Positions 48,498 through 60,969 of a stretch of 64,000 nt of DNA are shown here, one piece after another (position 1 is the stretch's first letter; the number at the start of each line of letters is the position of its first letter). Source of the stretch: Maylandia zebra. Its lineage: Eukaryota > Chordata > Actinopteri > Cichliformes > Cichlidae. The position numbers and the translations under genes are program-made. The DNA lies in the NCBI RefSeq assembly GCF_041146795.1, contig NC_135184.1, positions 5,407,467-5,471,466 on the forward strand. Reading direction: 5' to 3'. Under the pieces are notes generated by a model. That model did no database searches and was not told where the DNA came from. It worked only from the letters and a program-made list of their open reading frames with translations.

Positions 48498-49528
48498 TTT
48501 GACGGTTAATGGAAAATATTTCTGAAGGAAATGTTCATGTTTTTAGGAAGGCTGTAATCATTCAAAAATGATGGCAAACCACATCCTTCCGGTATATCTA
48601 CAGCATAATGTCACAGATGAGATCATCTCTGCCAAACTGGTCTGTCTGCAGTGTAGACCTGCTGTCCAATGAAAAACATTGAACACTATGGATAAAAACG
48701 GTCCCATGTGAAAATGTAATTTGATCACTGGCCATTCAAAATTTCTTGACATCAGTTTGTGCCCTGAAGCTGAAGTGCACTTGAGCGATGCTGCAGGACA
48801 ATGATCCGAAACACATCGACAAGTCTACAAAATAAAAGCTTTGGAGTGTAATAAATCAAAGTTTGGACTTAAACGAGACTGCGATGCTTTCGCATGACCT
48901 TTAACATCCTGTCCATGTTTGAAAACCCTCCAATGTTTCTTAAAAAAAAAAAAAAGGTTGTGGAATTGCGTAATCAAAGTCTGGATTTAAATCAGATTGG
49001 GATGCTCGGGTGTGGTTCTTTTTTTGCATGCAGAATAAAGTGAACCAGAGTCAAATTCCTTTTTTGTGCACAAACTTGACCAAATAAAGATGATTTTGAT
49101 TCTGACTCAAGAGATTCTGCAATAAGGAGTCAGCCAAAATTGCTCCATGACAATGCAAAAGACTCATCGTTAGTAACAATAAATTCTTGATTGGTGTTGA
49201 TGTCTGGTACGGGAGGCCCAACCAGTTATTAGGTTTCAGGGATAATTATGTTTTGATGTTGAAAAGTGCAGAAAGTGTGAGAGTGAGTGCAAAGGAATAC
49301 ACAAGTCAGTTTGTAAGTTCACGAGCTCTCAACAACACTGATTATTTCTTTTATTTAAGCTTCATTTGTTTTAGTACAATGTAAAAGCCGACAACAAAAA
49401 CAGCAAATGGCAGAGATGAGATTATTTTGACTTCTTAAACATAACAAGCAGATTTTCTGTTTGTTGTTAGTTTTTCAAAAGTAATGATAAAAGTTCACCT
49501 CCACTTTAAAGACTGCAGGTGCAAATAG
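48498..49528 (+). repeat. Array unit 2 (type B)
   Basis: 1,031 bp. Diagnostic sites: CCTTCCGGTATA, GGGATGCTCGGG and GAAAAGTGCAGAAAG. Confidence 0.9.
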
Positions 49529-50556
49529 TTTGACGGTTAATGGAAAATATTTCTGAAGGAAATGTTCATGTTTTTAGGAAGGCTGTAATCATTCAAAAAT
49601 GATGGCAAACCACGTCCTTCCAGTATATCTACAGCATAACGTCACAGATGAGATCATCTCTGCCAAACTGGTCTGTCTGCAGTGTAGACCTGCTGTCCAA
49701 TGAAAAACATTGAACACTATGGATAAAAACGGTCCCATGTGAAAATGTAATTTGATCACTGGCCATTCAAAATTTCTTGACATCAGTTTGTGCCCTGAAG
49801 CTGAAGTGCACTTGAGCGATGCTGCAGGACAATGATCCGAAACACATCGACAAGTCTACAAAATAAAAGCTTTGGAGTGTAATAAATCAAAGTTTGGACT
49901 TAAACGAGACTGCGATGCTTTCGCATGACCTTTAACATCCTGTCCATGTTTGAAAACCCTCCAATGTTTCTTAAAAAAAAAAAAAGGTTGTGGAATTGCG
50001 TAATCAAAGTCTGGATTTAAATCAGATTGAGATGCTCGGGTGTGGTTCTTTTTTTGCATGCAGAATAAAGTGAACCAGAGTCAAATTCCTTTTTTGTGCA
50101 CAAACTTGACCAAATAAAGATGATTTTGATTCTGACTCAAGAGATTCTGCAATAAGGAGTCAGCCAAAATTGCTCCATGACAATGCAAAAGACTCATCGT
50201 TAGTAACAATAAATTCTTGATTGGTGTTGATGTCTGGTACGGGAGGCCCAACCAGTTATTAGGTTTCAGGGATAATTATGTTTTGATGTTGAAAAACAGA
50301 AAGTGTGAGAGTGAGTGCAAAGGAATACACAAGTCAGTTTGTAAGTTCACGAGCTCTCAACAACACTGATTATTTCTTTTATTTAAGCTTCATTTGTTTT
50401 AGTACAATGTAAAAGCCGACAACAAAAACAACAAATGGCAGAGATGAGATTATTTTGACTTCTTAAACGTAACAAGCAGATTTTCTGTTTGTTGTTAGTT
50501 TTTCAAAAGTAATGATAAAAGTTCACCTCCACTTTAAAGACTGCAGGTGCAAATAG
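49529..50556 (+). repeat. Array unit 3 (type A)
   Basis: 1,028 bp. Like unit 1, but with ACGTCCTTCC and CATAACGTC, shared with unit 5. Confidence 0.9.
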
Positions 50557-51587
50557 TTTGACGGTTAATGGAAAATATTTCTGAAGGAAATGTTCATGTT
50601 TTTAGGAAGGCTGTAATCATTCAAAAATGATGGCAAACCACATCCTTCCGGTATATCTACAGCATAATGTCACAGATGAGATCATCTCTGCCAAACTGGT
50701 CTGTCTGCAGTGTAGACCTGCTGTCCAATGAAAAACATTGAACACTATGGATAAAAACGGTCCCATGTGAAAATGTAATTTGATCACTGGCCATTCAAAA
50801 TTTCTTGACATCAGTTTGTGCCCTGAAGCTGAAGTGCACTTGAGCGATGCTGCAGGACAATGATCCGAAACACATCGACAAGTCTACAAAATAAAAGCTT
50901 TGGAGTGTAATAAATCAAAGTTTGGACTTAAACGAGACTGCGATGCTTTCGCATGACCTTTAACATCCTGTCCATGTTTGAAAACCCTCCAATGTTTCTT
51001 AAAAAAAAAAAAAAGGTTGTGGAATTGCGTAATCAAAGTCTGGATTTAAATCAGATTGGGATGCTCGGGTGTGGTTCTTTTTTTGCATGCAGAATAAAGT
51101 GAACCAGAGTCAAATTCCTTTTTTGTGCACAAACTTGACCAAATAAAGATGATTTTGATTCTGACTCAAGAGATTCTGCAATAAGGAGTCAGCCAAAATT
51201 GCTCCATGACAATGCAAAAGACTCATCGTTAGTAACAATAAATTCTTGATTGGTGTTGATGTCTGGTACGGGAGGCCCAACCAGTTATTAGGTTTCAGGG
51301 ATAATTATGTTTTGATGTTGAAAAGTGCAGAAAGTGTGAGAGTGAGTGCAAAGGAATACACAAGTCAGTTTGTAAGTTCACGAGCTCTCAACAACACTGA
51401 TTATTTCTTTTATTTAAGCTTCATTTGTTTTAGTACAATGTAAAAGCCGACAACAAAAACAGCAAATGGCAGAGATGAGATTATTTTGACTTCTTAAACA
51501 TAACAAGCAGATTTTCTGTTTGTTGTTAGTTTTTCAAAAGTAATGATAAAAGTTCACCTCCACTTTAAAAACTGCAGGTGCAAATAG
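50557..51587 (+). repeat. Array unit 4 (type B)
   Basis: 1,031 bp. It shares every diagnostic site with unit 2. Confidence 0.9.
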
Positions 51588-52621
51588 TTTGACGGTTAAT
51601 GGAAAATATTTCTGAAGGAAATGTTCATGTTTTTAGGAAGGCTGTAATCATTCAAAAATGATGGCAAACCACGTCCTTCCAGTATATCTACAGCATAACG
51701 TCACAGATGAGATCATCTCTGCCAAACTGGTCTGTCTGCAGTGTAGACCTGCTGTCCAATGAAAAACATTGAACACTATGGATAAAAACGGTCCCATGTG
51801 AAAATGTAATTTGATCACTGGCCATTCAAAATTTCTTGACATCAGTTTGTGCCCTGAAGCTGAAGTGCACTTGAGCGATGCTGCAGGACAATGATCCGAA
51901 ACACATCGACAAGTCTACAAAATAAAAGCTTTGGAGTGTAATAAATCAAAGTTTGGACTTAAACGAGACTGCGATGCTTTCGCATGACCTTTAACATCCT
52001 GTCCATGTTTGAAAACCCTCCAATGTTTCTTAAAAAAAAAAAAAGGTTGTGGAATTGCGTAATCAAAGTCTGGATTTAAATCAGATTGAGATGCTCGGGT
52101 GTGGTTCTTTTTTTGCATGCAGAATAAAGTGAACCAGAGTCAAATTCCTTTTTTGTGCACAAACTTGACCAAATAAAGATGATTTTGATTCTGACTCAAG
52201 AGATTCTGCAATAAGGAGTCAGCCAAAATTGCTCCATGACAATGCAAAAGACTCATCGTTAGTAACAATAAATTCTTGATTGGTGTTGATGTCTGGTACG
52301 GGAGGCCCAACCAGTTATTAGGTTTCAGGGATAATTATGTTTTGATGTTGAAAAGTGCAGAAAGTGTCAGAGTGAGTGCAAAGGTTTGAATACACAAGTC
52401 AGTTTGTAAGTTCACGAGCTCTCAACAACACTGATTATTTCTTTTATTTAAGCTTCATTTGTTTTAGTACAATGTAAAAGCCGACAACAAAAACAACAAA
52501 TGGCAGAGATGAGATTATTTTGACTTCTTAAACATAACAAGCAGATTTTCTGTTTGTTGTTAGTTTTTCAAAAGTAATGATAAAAGTTCACCTCCACTTT
52601 AAAGACTCCAGGTGCAAATAG
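51588..52621 (+). repeat. Array unit 5 (A-like left part, B-like right part)
   Basis: 1,034 bp. It has the unit-3 sites at the left and GAGATGCTCGGG, but the type-B GTGCAG site near its end and a 4-bp insertion (AGGTTTGAAT), so it looks like a recombinant. Confidence 0.85.
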
Positions 52622-52810
52622 TTTAACGGTTAATGGAAAATATTTCTGAAGGAAATGTTCATGTTTTTAGGAAGGCTGTAATAGTTCAAAAGAATGCTGC
52701 ACCACATCCTTCCAGTATATCTACAGCATAACGTCACAGAAAAAGATAAACACCTCAAGCTGGTCTGTCTGCAGTGTAGACCTGGCACCCAATCAAAAAC
52801 CTCTGACTCA
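52622..52810 (+). repeat. Diverged partial sixth unit
   Basis: It starts like the other units, then accumulates mismatches and ends. It is the oldest-looking edge of the array. Confidence 0.75.
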
Positions 52811-53032
52811 CACATACAAAAACAAGTAAACACCAGGTACTGAGGTGTTATGTAACTGACTTGATAAAACCACCTGAGGAAATATTCTGTGGACACAAAT
52901 ACTGTCCTCAGTTTAAAGAGCAAATTCTAAAAGATTATATTTAAAAGAAAACTTAAAACTGTTCTGGCATGAAATTCAAAATGAGTATATGTTCATATAA
53001 ATAATTCATTTCTTAAAAAAAAAAGATATCTT

Positions 53033-53035
<3 letters not shown>

Positions 53036-53076
<41 letters not shown>
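53036..53076. repeat. (TA)n microsatellite
   Basis: About twenty TA units, 240 bp downstream of the first TRIM stop codon. Confidence 0.97.
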
Positions 53077-53080
<4 letters not shown>

Positions 53081-53313
53081 CTTGTATTGTCTCTGTCCCA
53101 GCTGATGAATTGGAAAACAAAAAACAAAAAAACAGTAACTGAATAAAAACAAATGCTACTTGAATACATACAAATATTCAACAGACCTTTAGAACAACTT
53201 GTAGATAAACGTTATCTAGTACAGTGCAGAACTGCTACAACACTGATTGTGATCATTTACAGATACAAAATAATAATAATAATATACAGATGTGAGCCAA
53301 CTCATGTACAACT

Positions 53314-55002
53314 TTAAAAACATGTCTGTTTCAGTTTAGTAAACTTAGCAGTGTTTCCAAAGCAGTGAAACCAGAGTCCAGCATAGAGCGGCTGAGTGAA
53401 TGTGGTCTGGACTCTGTGGAGGAGAGTCATGGTTTCAGAGACGCTGTAGAAGGACAAAATACCTGCTCTGTGATCCAGGTACACTCCTACTCTGGAGGAA
53501 CGAGGACCTGAGACAGGAGTTTGGATGTTGTTGTGCCAAAATGTATAAATGTTGTTGTCACAATCTAATGACCAAGATTTGTCATTACGTCCAAATCTAC
53601 ATTCATTCCCACTCCCTGTTCTGCTGATATTCTTGTAAGCGACTGCTACATAAGCTCCGTTTCCTCTCCACTCCACCTCCCAGTAACAACGTCCAGTCAG
53701 ACTCTCTCTACTCAGGACCTGCCACATTATAGTGAATCTGTCTGGATGATCAGAATAAGACTGTTCTTGTTTCATTAATGTTGCTTTTCTGTTCCCCTCT
53801 GATAATAACAGCTGTTTGTTTGCTGTGTTTGGATCCAGTGTGATTTCACATGAATATTTTAAGAATCCAGCTCTGGTCTTTGGCTCTGGTGGCTCTGACA
53901 GTAAAACATCCACTTCAGTGACTGTCAGTGAGATGTTTGTCCGTTCCTCTCTCAGAATGTCCTGTAGTTTATCTCTGACCTCTGACACAGCTGCTGTCAC
54001 ATCCTCAAAGTAGCTCAGAGGACGGATATTGATGCTGGATGAGTCTGTAGACTCACTGAGTGCTGACAGTGAGGGGTAGTTGTGTAGAAACTGGATGTGA
54101 TCCTCTGTGTGTGAGAGCTGCTTCAGCTCAGCATCTTTCCTCTTCAGCTCAGTGATCTCCTGCTCCAGCTTCTCCTCAAGCTCTTTGACTCGACTCACTT
54201 CAGTTTCCTGCTGGGATCTGATCTGCTGCTTCACATCAGAGCTTCTTTTCTGGATGAGATGGATCAGCTCAGTGAAGATCTTCTCACTGTGCTCCACTGT
54301 TTGATCAGCAGACTGATTGATGGCCTCCACCTCCTGTTGAAGCAGCTTCACATCTTTCTCTCTGTCCTGGATTCTCTGCTGGATGTTTTGTCGACTCACC
54401 TCCAGCTCTCTCTGCCTCTCAGTCCTTTCTGCTGCAGCTGAGACTGTGTCGTGGCCTTTATGTTCATCCACAGAGCAGAGATAACAGATACTCTGCTGAT
54501 CAGTACGGCAGAACATCTTCATCACCTCATCATGACGAGAGCAGATGTTCTCCTGGAGCTTCTTGGAGGGCTCCACCAGCTTGTGTTTCTTTAATTGAAC
54601 CACATCATAATGAGTCTGAAGGTGTTTCTCACAGTAAGATGCCAGACAGAATAAACAGGACTTGAATGCTTTCATTTTTCTTCCAGTGCAGACATCACAG
54701 GCCACATCTTCAGGTCCAGCATAGCAGTGATCAGCAGGAGCAGCTTGAAGCCTAATCCTCTCCAGCTCTTCCACCAACTCAGCTAACATGGTGTTTTTCA
54801 TCAAGAAAGGCCTCGGTGTGAAAGTCTGTCTGCACTGAGGGCAGCTGTGAGCTTGCTTTGTATCTTCTGCATCCCAGTGGGCTTTGATACATCTCATGCA
54901 GTAGTTGTGTCCACAGGGAATAGTTGTGGGGTCCTTCAGTAGATCCAGACAGATCGAACAGCAGAATTTTATGTGGTCGTTCTGAAATTCTAGCTCCGCC
55001 AT
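53314..55002 (-). CDS. TRIM-family E3 ubiquitin ligase, intronless (TRIM16-like/finTRIM type), copy 1
   Basis: A single exon of 562 residues. RING finger at Cys15, Cys18, Cys30, His32, Cys35, Cys38, Cys54 and Cys57; B-box 1-like segment about 102-140; B-box 2 at 154-184 (Cys154, His157, Cys165, Cys173, Cys176, His181, His184); long coiled coil about 190-320; PRY/SPRY from about 380, with LDPNTA and CYWEVEW motifs. Such proteins act as RING ubiquitin ligases whose SPRY domain selects targets, and many fish members belong to innate immune defence; the target here is unknown. I chose the ATG at 55,002 because it sits in a strong context (GAAATGGCG) and aligns with copy 2. The frame stays open to an ATG at 55,104, but those 34 residues are unrelated to copy 2 and probably 5' UTR. 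Copy 2 is at 62,004-63,656, same strand. Whether a human orthologue exists cannot be told. Confidence 0.93.
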   Translation of the reverse strand: MAELEFQNDHIKFCCSICLDLLKDPTTIPCGHNYCMRCIKAHWDAEDTKQAHSCPQCRQTFTPRPFLMKNTMLAELVEELERIRLQAAPADHCYAGPEDVACDVCTGRKMKAFKSCLFCLASYCEKHLQTHYDVVQLKKHKLVEPSKKLQENICSRHDEVMKMFCRTDQQSICYLCSVDEHKGHDTVSAAAERTERQRELEVSRQNIQQRIQDREKDVKLLQQEVEAINQSADQTVEHSEKIFTELIHLIQKRSSDVKQQIRSQQETEVSRVKELEEKLEQEITELKRKDAELKQLSHTEDHIQFLHNYPSLSALSESTDSSSINIRPLSYFEDVTAAVSEVRDKLQDILREERTNISLTVTEVDVLLSEPPEPKTRAGFLKYSCEITLDPNTANKQLLLSEGNRKATLMKQEQSYSDHPDRFTIMWQVLSRESLTGRCYWEVEWRGNGAYVAVAYKNISRTGSGNECRFGRNDKSWSLDCDNNIYTFWHNNIQTPVSGPRSSRVGVYLDHRAGILSFYSVSETMTLLHRVQTTFTQPLYAGLWFHCFGNTAKFTKLKQTCF

Positions 55003-55535
55003 TTCAGCTCTCAGTTTCATGCACAGCCAACATGTGTCTCTGTCTGCAATAATAGAAAAGTTTGTCTGAGCTTGCAGACAGACAAGCTGGTTACACCCAC
55101 TCACAAATTTAAAGAAGCGTGAACGTGAAGGAATGAGGAAATATGTACCGCACGTGGAAGAGGGAAGTATTATCAGGGTTTGGGTTTTTTAAAAATATTT
55201 TTAGATACAGTTGTTCAAGATGCTCGACATGTTTTCATTTACAACAAACAGAAGTTTAACATAATTACGTGCTTTAATGACGTACATGTTATGATGCATT
55301 AATTATGTTATATTTCCACGTTAATAATGTGCTTTAGTAAAGGGCACACCTATCGTAAGTCAGCAATGTTAACAAAATACTTGCTGTGCCGCCAATATTT
55401 GGGACACAAAACATTATCTTTTATATCACAAACAAACAGATAAGTAAAGACCAAGAACACAACAGAAATCTACCATCCAAGTTTGCATCTGGCCCTTCTT
55501 GTTTGCTGGGGTCATGGACACATTGAGTGTCACTC
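55003..55535. other. Upstream region of TRIM copy 1
   Basis: A short AGTATTATCAGG motif and the A/T-rich sequence around it resemble GGATTATCAGG upstream of copy 2, so some 5' flank was probably duplicated with the gene. I see no clear TATA box or interferon-response element. Confidence 0.4.
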
Positions 55536-56585
55536 GAAGCAATTCAATTCAATTCAATTCAATTCAATTCAATTCAATTTAATTTATATAGCGCCAAATC
55601 ACAACAACAGTCACCTCAAGGCGCTTTATATTGCACAGTAGATACAGAGAAAAACCCAACAATCATATGACCCCCTATGAGCAAGCACTTTGGCGACAGT
55701 GGGAAGGAAAAACTCCCTTTTAACGGGAAGAAACCTCCGGCAGAACCAGGCTCAGGGAGGGGCGGGGCCATCTGCTGTGACCGGTTGGGGTGAGAGAAGG
55801 AAGACAGGATAAAGACATGTTGTGGAAGAGAGACAGAGGTTAATAACAGATATGATTCAATGCAGAGAGGTTTATTAACACATAGTGAGTGAGAAAGGTG
55901 ACTGGAAAGGAAAAACTCAATGCATCATGGGAATCCCCGGTAGCCTACGTCTATTGCAGTATAACTAAGGGAGGATTCAGGGTCACCTGGTCCAGCCCTA
56001 ACTATATGCTTTAGCAAAAAGGAAAGTTTGAAGCCTAATCTTGAAAGTAGAGATAGTGTCTGTCTCCTGAATCCAAACTGGAAGCTGGTTCCACAGAAGA
56101 GGGGCCTGAAAACTGAAGGCTCTCCCTCCCATTCTACTTTTAAATACTCTAGGAACAACAAGTAGGCCTGCAGAGCAAGAGCGAAGTGCTCTAATAGGGT
56201 GATATGGTACTACAAGGTCATTAAGATAAGATGGGGCCTGATTATTTAAGACCTTGTATGTGAGGAGCAGGATTTTGAATTCAATTCTGAATTTAACAGG
56301 AAGCCAATGAAGGGAAGCCAAAACAGGAGAAATATGCTCTCTCTTTCTAGTCCCTGTCAGGACTCTTGCTGCAGCATTTTGGATTAGCTGAAGGCTTTTC
56401 AGCGAGTTTTTTGGACATCCTGATAATAATGAATTGCAGTCGTCCAGCCTGGAAGTAATAAATGCATAAACTAGTTTTTCAGCGTCACTCTGAGACAGGA
56501 TATTTCTAATTTTAGAGATGTTGCACAAATGGAAGAAAGCAGTCTTACATATTTGTTTAATATGTATGCTGCAGTGTCTTTAATC
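55536..56585 (-). mobile_element. 5'-truncated L2-clade LINE with intact 3' end
   Basis: On the minus strand an open frame gives the C-terminal part of an L2-type reverse transcriptase protein: KTAFFHLCNISKIRNIL, then SQSDAEKLVYAFITSRLDDC, QLIQNAAARVLTGTRKREHI, and SLHWLPVKFRIEFKILLL. The frame closes at 55,998. It is followed by the family's 3' UTR and a (GAATT)n tail at 55,540-55,580. The frame has no stop for at least 176 codons, so the copy is fairly young. The element breaks off near 56,585, a usual result of incomplete reverse transcription. Confidence 0.9.
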
Positions 56586-58002
56586 TAACCGCTGTGTATA
56601 TTGCCACCAGATTATTTTTTTTAAATCATGGAAAGGGTTGCATCTAATTTGTTTCTCACCTCTCCTCCCGGCTACACCTGGCCTCCAGCTGGCAAAGGCC
56701 CAGGAACTGCAAAACCAGTCTGAGTCTTTATGACATCTTTTTATGGTAAGGTTGGTGAAAGGGAATGTGCCAAATGTAGTATCTGTTGGTTTTAAACATT
56801 TGCAGAATCGGAGTATTGTCTTAATATATTTGTCTTAATGTTCCCGCTGTTAACTTATTATCATTATATTCGAATGACAGATTGACTGGCTATTTGGTGA
56901 AGGGCTGCAACTCCTCGAGGATCAGTGTGTGCCAGTTTATGATGGAGAGTGGACCGTAGTGGCTTATTGTCAGGGGCCCCCGTTAAAGGTTTTTTTTCCC
57001 CAGTGCCGAGTTGTTTCTCTGTAGTTAGGATTACCTTTAAATTACAGATGTTATTCTTCTTGGTTTCTTTGTTAAAATCTGTTCTGGCATTTATTAGTGA
57101 CTTTTGTTGTTAAAATTTGTGTACCTCTTGATAAAATGTATGCAGCATATTAGGTTCAAAATTCAACAAGCTTGCTAGACTCATATTTACATGTTTGTCA
57201 GACTGGGTTTGTGAGGAATCAGAGCATAATTCGTAAACTGTGTGATTTAAAATGAAAAAAGGAGGGAATCCAAATCAACTCAGAAGCAAATTAAGTAACA
57301 AAAGCAAACCTTTTACGAGTTCAACACAAAACAGGAAATCCAACTTATGCAAAAACAGACATCTTGACAACAAGAAGCTCTATATACTAGAGTTGGATTA
57401 GATAACAGGACAGATGTGGGAATACTGCACTGAAAAACGAACGAGGGGCAGGCAAGCTCAAAGAACGAAAAAAAAAAGCTTGAAAGTAAACACAAAATTT
57501 AAGATGTGAGAAAACAATCCAGGTAAATATGCGCCTTGGACTATGAAGCAAGTTAAACAAATATCTAGAGTAGCTTTCTATCATCTGAATTTACTTTACC
57601 CTTATTAAAGGTTACACAAAGCTGGTTGTCAACTCAGTTCTCCCAATCTAGCAACTGGCCTGGTCACATGTAAGTGGTGGTGTCGGCAGCATCCGACCAG
57701 TCACAACTATGGATGGAAGTATACTGGCTGCAGGAGGGCTGAAGGTTTAATATTAAAAGCACTGTATGAATACTTTAAGCGAGGTCAGTATTAATCTACT
57801 CAAAAATGCAGATCGTGTAATTTAATAAACTTGCCAATATCACAACTCTATCATCAGGACAAAGATAAACTGATGGACTATAACTGAGTATTATATTAAT
57901 GTTTGACAGATGGTTTTAGTTGTTATTCCTTCAGCTGCAGCTCAGATTTGAGAGCAACTAAATAATTAATATTAAAAACAGCATTCAAATGTAGGCTTAA
58001 TC

Positions 58003-58076
<74 letters not shown>

Positions 58077-59433
58077 AAATAACACAGTAGACTGTTGCAG
58101 TTTATTATTATAGGATTAGTTTGGATTAAAGTTTATTCTGTACTGGTCCATTGCTGCCCCCTAGTGACTAAATGGAAAACAGAGCAGCCGTTTGTGAAAC
58201 TGATGTTGCAGAGCACGTGTCTGTTTTCTGTCTTATCTTTTGTTGCGGAGCACACTCAGCCAGAATGTAAATAACAATTTTAAGGGGGAGCTAAAGACTT
58301 CTTGTCATCTTTTACCAGGTGGCAATGGTGTCTACAATTACTTGAACCTCATTTACTGGTCGCCACGTTTACTGATGTCCTGGATTTTTCAGAAACATCA
58401 GTGGAGTGGGAAGCTAGGCCTAAAGAGACTGACAACCATCTTACCTGGAGGACTGTGATGTGTGGTATCCAACCAGCTAACAAGAACCATCTCACTTTGA
58501 GAGTAGAGAGTGTGCTGGGATGATCCCATCTGTCCAGTAAAAAGTGTTTTTCAAGTTCTTTCAAGTTTATTCAAGTTACCAGAATTACAGTTATCAGGGT
58601 GCTTCTTAGATGACATTGACAAAACTATTCTTTGAGGTTAAAGCCAACAAGGGGAAAACAACTTCATGAAAACATGCTGAGACTTATAGAGGTGGTAATT
58701 AAACTGCAGCAAAGACCTGCTGCCCATTCCAGCAGATTCCCTTCATACGTCTGTCTCAGAATTAGATGTTATATTTGAAAGGAAAGGTTGAAAAATCTCT
58801 GTCATCTTTTCCTCTTCACGCCCAGCAGGACAGAATACAGGAGCAACATTTAATTTGGACTAAACGAGTAAACTGAATGTCAGGCGACTTGCATTAAAGT
58901 TGCAGCAACTGACTCCTACCCACTGCTGCGTTCTCTCCCAGCTCATGCGAGCCCACACTGACCCGTCAGACTGGTTTGAATTTGATATCCAAGTTGCTGA
59001 CGGTAAAGCAGAGATGGCAGGGATAAAGATGAGAACAGCTTGTCACAGATAAAACAGATAAAGCCTAAATATTCTTGTACTGATCCTGTTACTACAGCTG
59101 CAGTTGCTCCACAATTAATGACACCCTGTCTCATTGGGCCTCTAGCGTAAAATCGACCATCTTATTGGTACTGTCATTCAATAAAATACAGTAATAATGA
59201 ATAATAACTGACCATAACCATTTAAAAAGTTGTCTTGTAGAGGTGCTTTACAGCTGCTCTCACAGGGATTCAGGTTGTTTTCTTTGGAACAAGAATTGCT
59301 GGAATCCAACACAATGACATGGCTTTATGTAAGCGGACATAGTGGACATAACTCTGCAAAACTAGGTCGCGCTTCCTGACTGAAAGACAACAACAGAAAT
59401 GAGCTGAAATGAGCAACTTTCTGTGGAATGTCA
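56586..59433. other. Intergenic sequence between the TRIM genes
   Basis: No gene recognised. It contains the (AT)n(GT)n microsatellite at 58,007-58,074 and otherwise AT-rich unique-looking DNA. Confidence 0.5.
58007..58074. repeat. (AT)n(GT)n compound microsatellite
   Basis: About fourteen AT units pass directly into about twenty GT units. Confidence 0.97.
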
Positions 59434-59720
59434 GTCGTCGTCTTCTTTCTGCCGCTCCCTTCAGGGGTTGCAGATCATTTTCCTCCATCTCTCCCAGTTA
59501 TCTTCCTCTGTCACACCAACCCGCTGGATGTTTTCCTTCACTGCATCCATTAATCTTATCTTTGGTCTTTTACTCCTTTATTTCCTCCATCTCTAACCTC
59601 GTCTATCCTGGTCTTCAGCTTTGCCACCTCTAAGTCTCACTACCACTGTGTAAACCCTCCCTTTCACTCTTGCTATTGTCCTCCTGTTACAAATCACTCC
59701 TGTGCACTGTCTGTCTTTAC
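59434..59720 (-). mobile_element. RTE-type LINE fragment, degenerate
   Basis: The minus strand reads RPKIRLMDAVKENIQRVGVT, then EEDNWERWRKMICNP, the familiar C-terminal end of fish RTE-like retrotransposon proteins. The piece upstream (toward 59,720) is the same family but frameshifted. Confidence 0.75.
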
Positions 59721-60969
59721 ATGGTTGACCTCTAGCCAGTACACATTTCAAATCCTGGACTGAAAGTCGATGCCAAGATGCTTCCTGGCACAAAGTGACA
59801 ACATTCAGAGCTACTGTTAGATTGTGAGGCACATTTTAAAGGAGGAGAGAAACAATTTAGCAGAAAATTCAAGGAAATGTGATCTACTCTGTAGGAGCAG
59901 CTGGCTAAACAACAGATAAGTTTGAGCAACATCATTTTGAAGGCATGTGTGAGATAAGATCAGTAAACTCAGCACTGGAAGTCTGTCGTGGCACAAACTG
60001 TTACAACAGAAGTACTGAGGACTGTGCTGCAAAGACAGAGTACTGGAGTCAAAGACATTAGGTTTTGTGTTATTTATCACTCATTTTATTCAGTGACAAT
60101 ATTTCCCAGAGAACTGATTGGTCAGTGTGCGGTGATTTATATGTGTTGATCTCTAATCTGGAACCTAACCAGTGTTACACCACAAAGGAAGTTAACACAG
60201 GCTGGCTTAAATTGCCTTAGCTGGCTCAACAGAACATGAAAACCACATATTGCCTTAGCACACGTCTAACATGAATCCACAGGTTTAGATTTTTCATTAC
60301 CCACTAATGTTGTTTACAGTTCCCAAGATATTAAATAAAGTTTTACTCTTTGGGACACACCATACACTGATCTGACAGCTGGGTAACCTTTGAACACAAC
60401 GTTTTTATATTTAGAGCACTCAACCCACATCCAGCAGACTCATCTGGTGTATAATAAAATGCTCTATAAACCTCTACACTTACTACATTTTCATGTCCTT
60501 TTGAACTGAGCTCCTGCTGAGAGTCTGCAGCAGCATAACCTGTGCATCGTGTTTGTGTTTAAGTCCGAACACTCTTTTAAATCCCAAATTGTTAATAAAG
60601 CTCTGCAAACAGGACCACAGGAACTATAATACAGACCGAGGCATATTTATGCAAACGTGGAATGCATGATAGCAAAAACAACTGTTTCTAAAATATTTTT
60701 TAATACAGTTCAACTATATAATTTCAAATATTCTTCCTTAAAGTGAGATAACACATTGTTTCAGGTGTGTTTAACAGACACAGTTGCAGTTAAAAGTGAT
60801 TTACAGAAGTCAATGAACAGCTTGCAGCATTATCCATGGTTTACGACACACTTATACACACGTATGTGTTTAAAACATGATGCATTGAGTATTTCTTCTT
60901 CAGTCACCTTCTTAACTCACTACCTCTCTGCATTGAATAATATCTGATATTAATCTCTGGCTGTCTTCC
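59721..60969. other. Intergenic sequence, nothing recognised
   Basis: AT-rich DNA between LINE fragments. No coding or structural signal found. Confidence 0.45.

Larger units (their letters stand above)
47470..52810 (+). repeat. Tandem array of about 1.03-kb units with a 2,059-bp higher-order period
   Basis: Five near-identical units begin (TTTGACGGTTAATGG) at 47,470, 48,498, 49,529, 50,557 and 51,588, followed by a diverged partial sixth at 52,622. Spacings are 1,028, 1,031, 1,028, 1,031 and 1,034. Each unit contains a decayed Tc1-like transposase segment (ATGCTGCAGGACAATGATCC, reading MLQDNDPKH), a second Tc1-like scrap reading SLDLNQIEML, and a LINE tail ending AAATAAAGATGATTTTGATT. Short minus-strand frames repeated in each unit are by-products, not genes. 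Confidence 0.95.

Noticed and set aside
47530..52118. Repeated 64-67-residue minus-strand frames in the tandem array
   Set aside because: They recur only because the DNA unit is repeated. They are antisense to Tc1-like and LINE debris and are not conserved proteins.
47470..52810. CRISPR-like repeat array
   Set aside because: Units are about 1 kb with no short spacers, and the organism is a vertebrate.
55003..55104. N-terminal extension of TRIM copy 1
   Set aside because: Open in frame, but unrelated to the upstream frame of copy 2, while the internal ATG has a strong context and aligns exactly in both.
55998..56528. 176-residue minus-strand protein
   Set aside because: It is not a host gene. 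The motifs are the C-terminal end of an L2-type LINE protein and the fragment is truncated at its 5' side.
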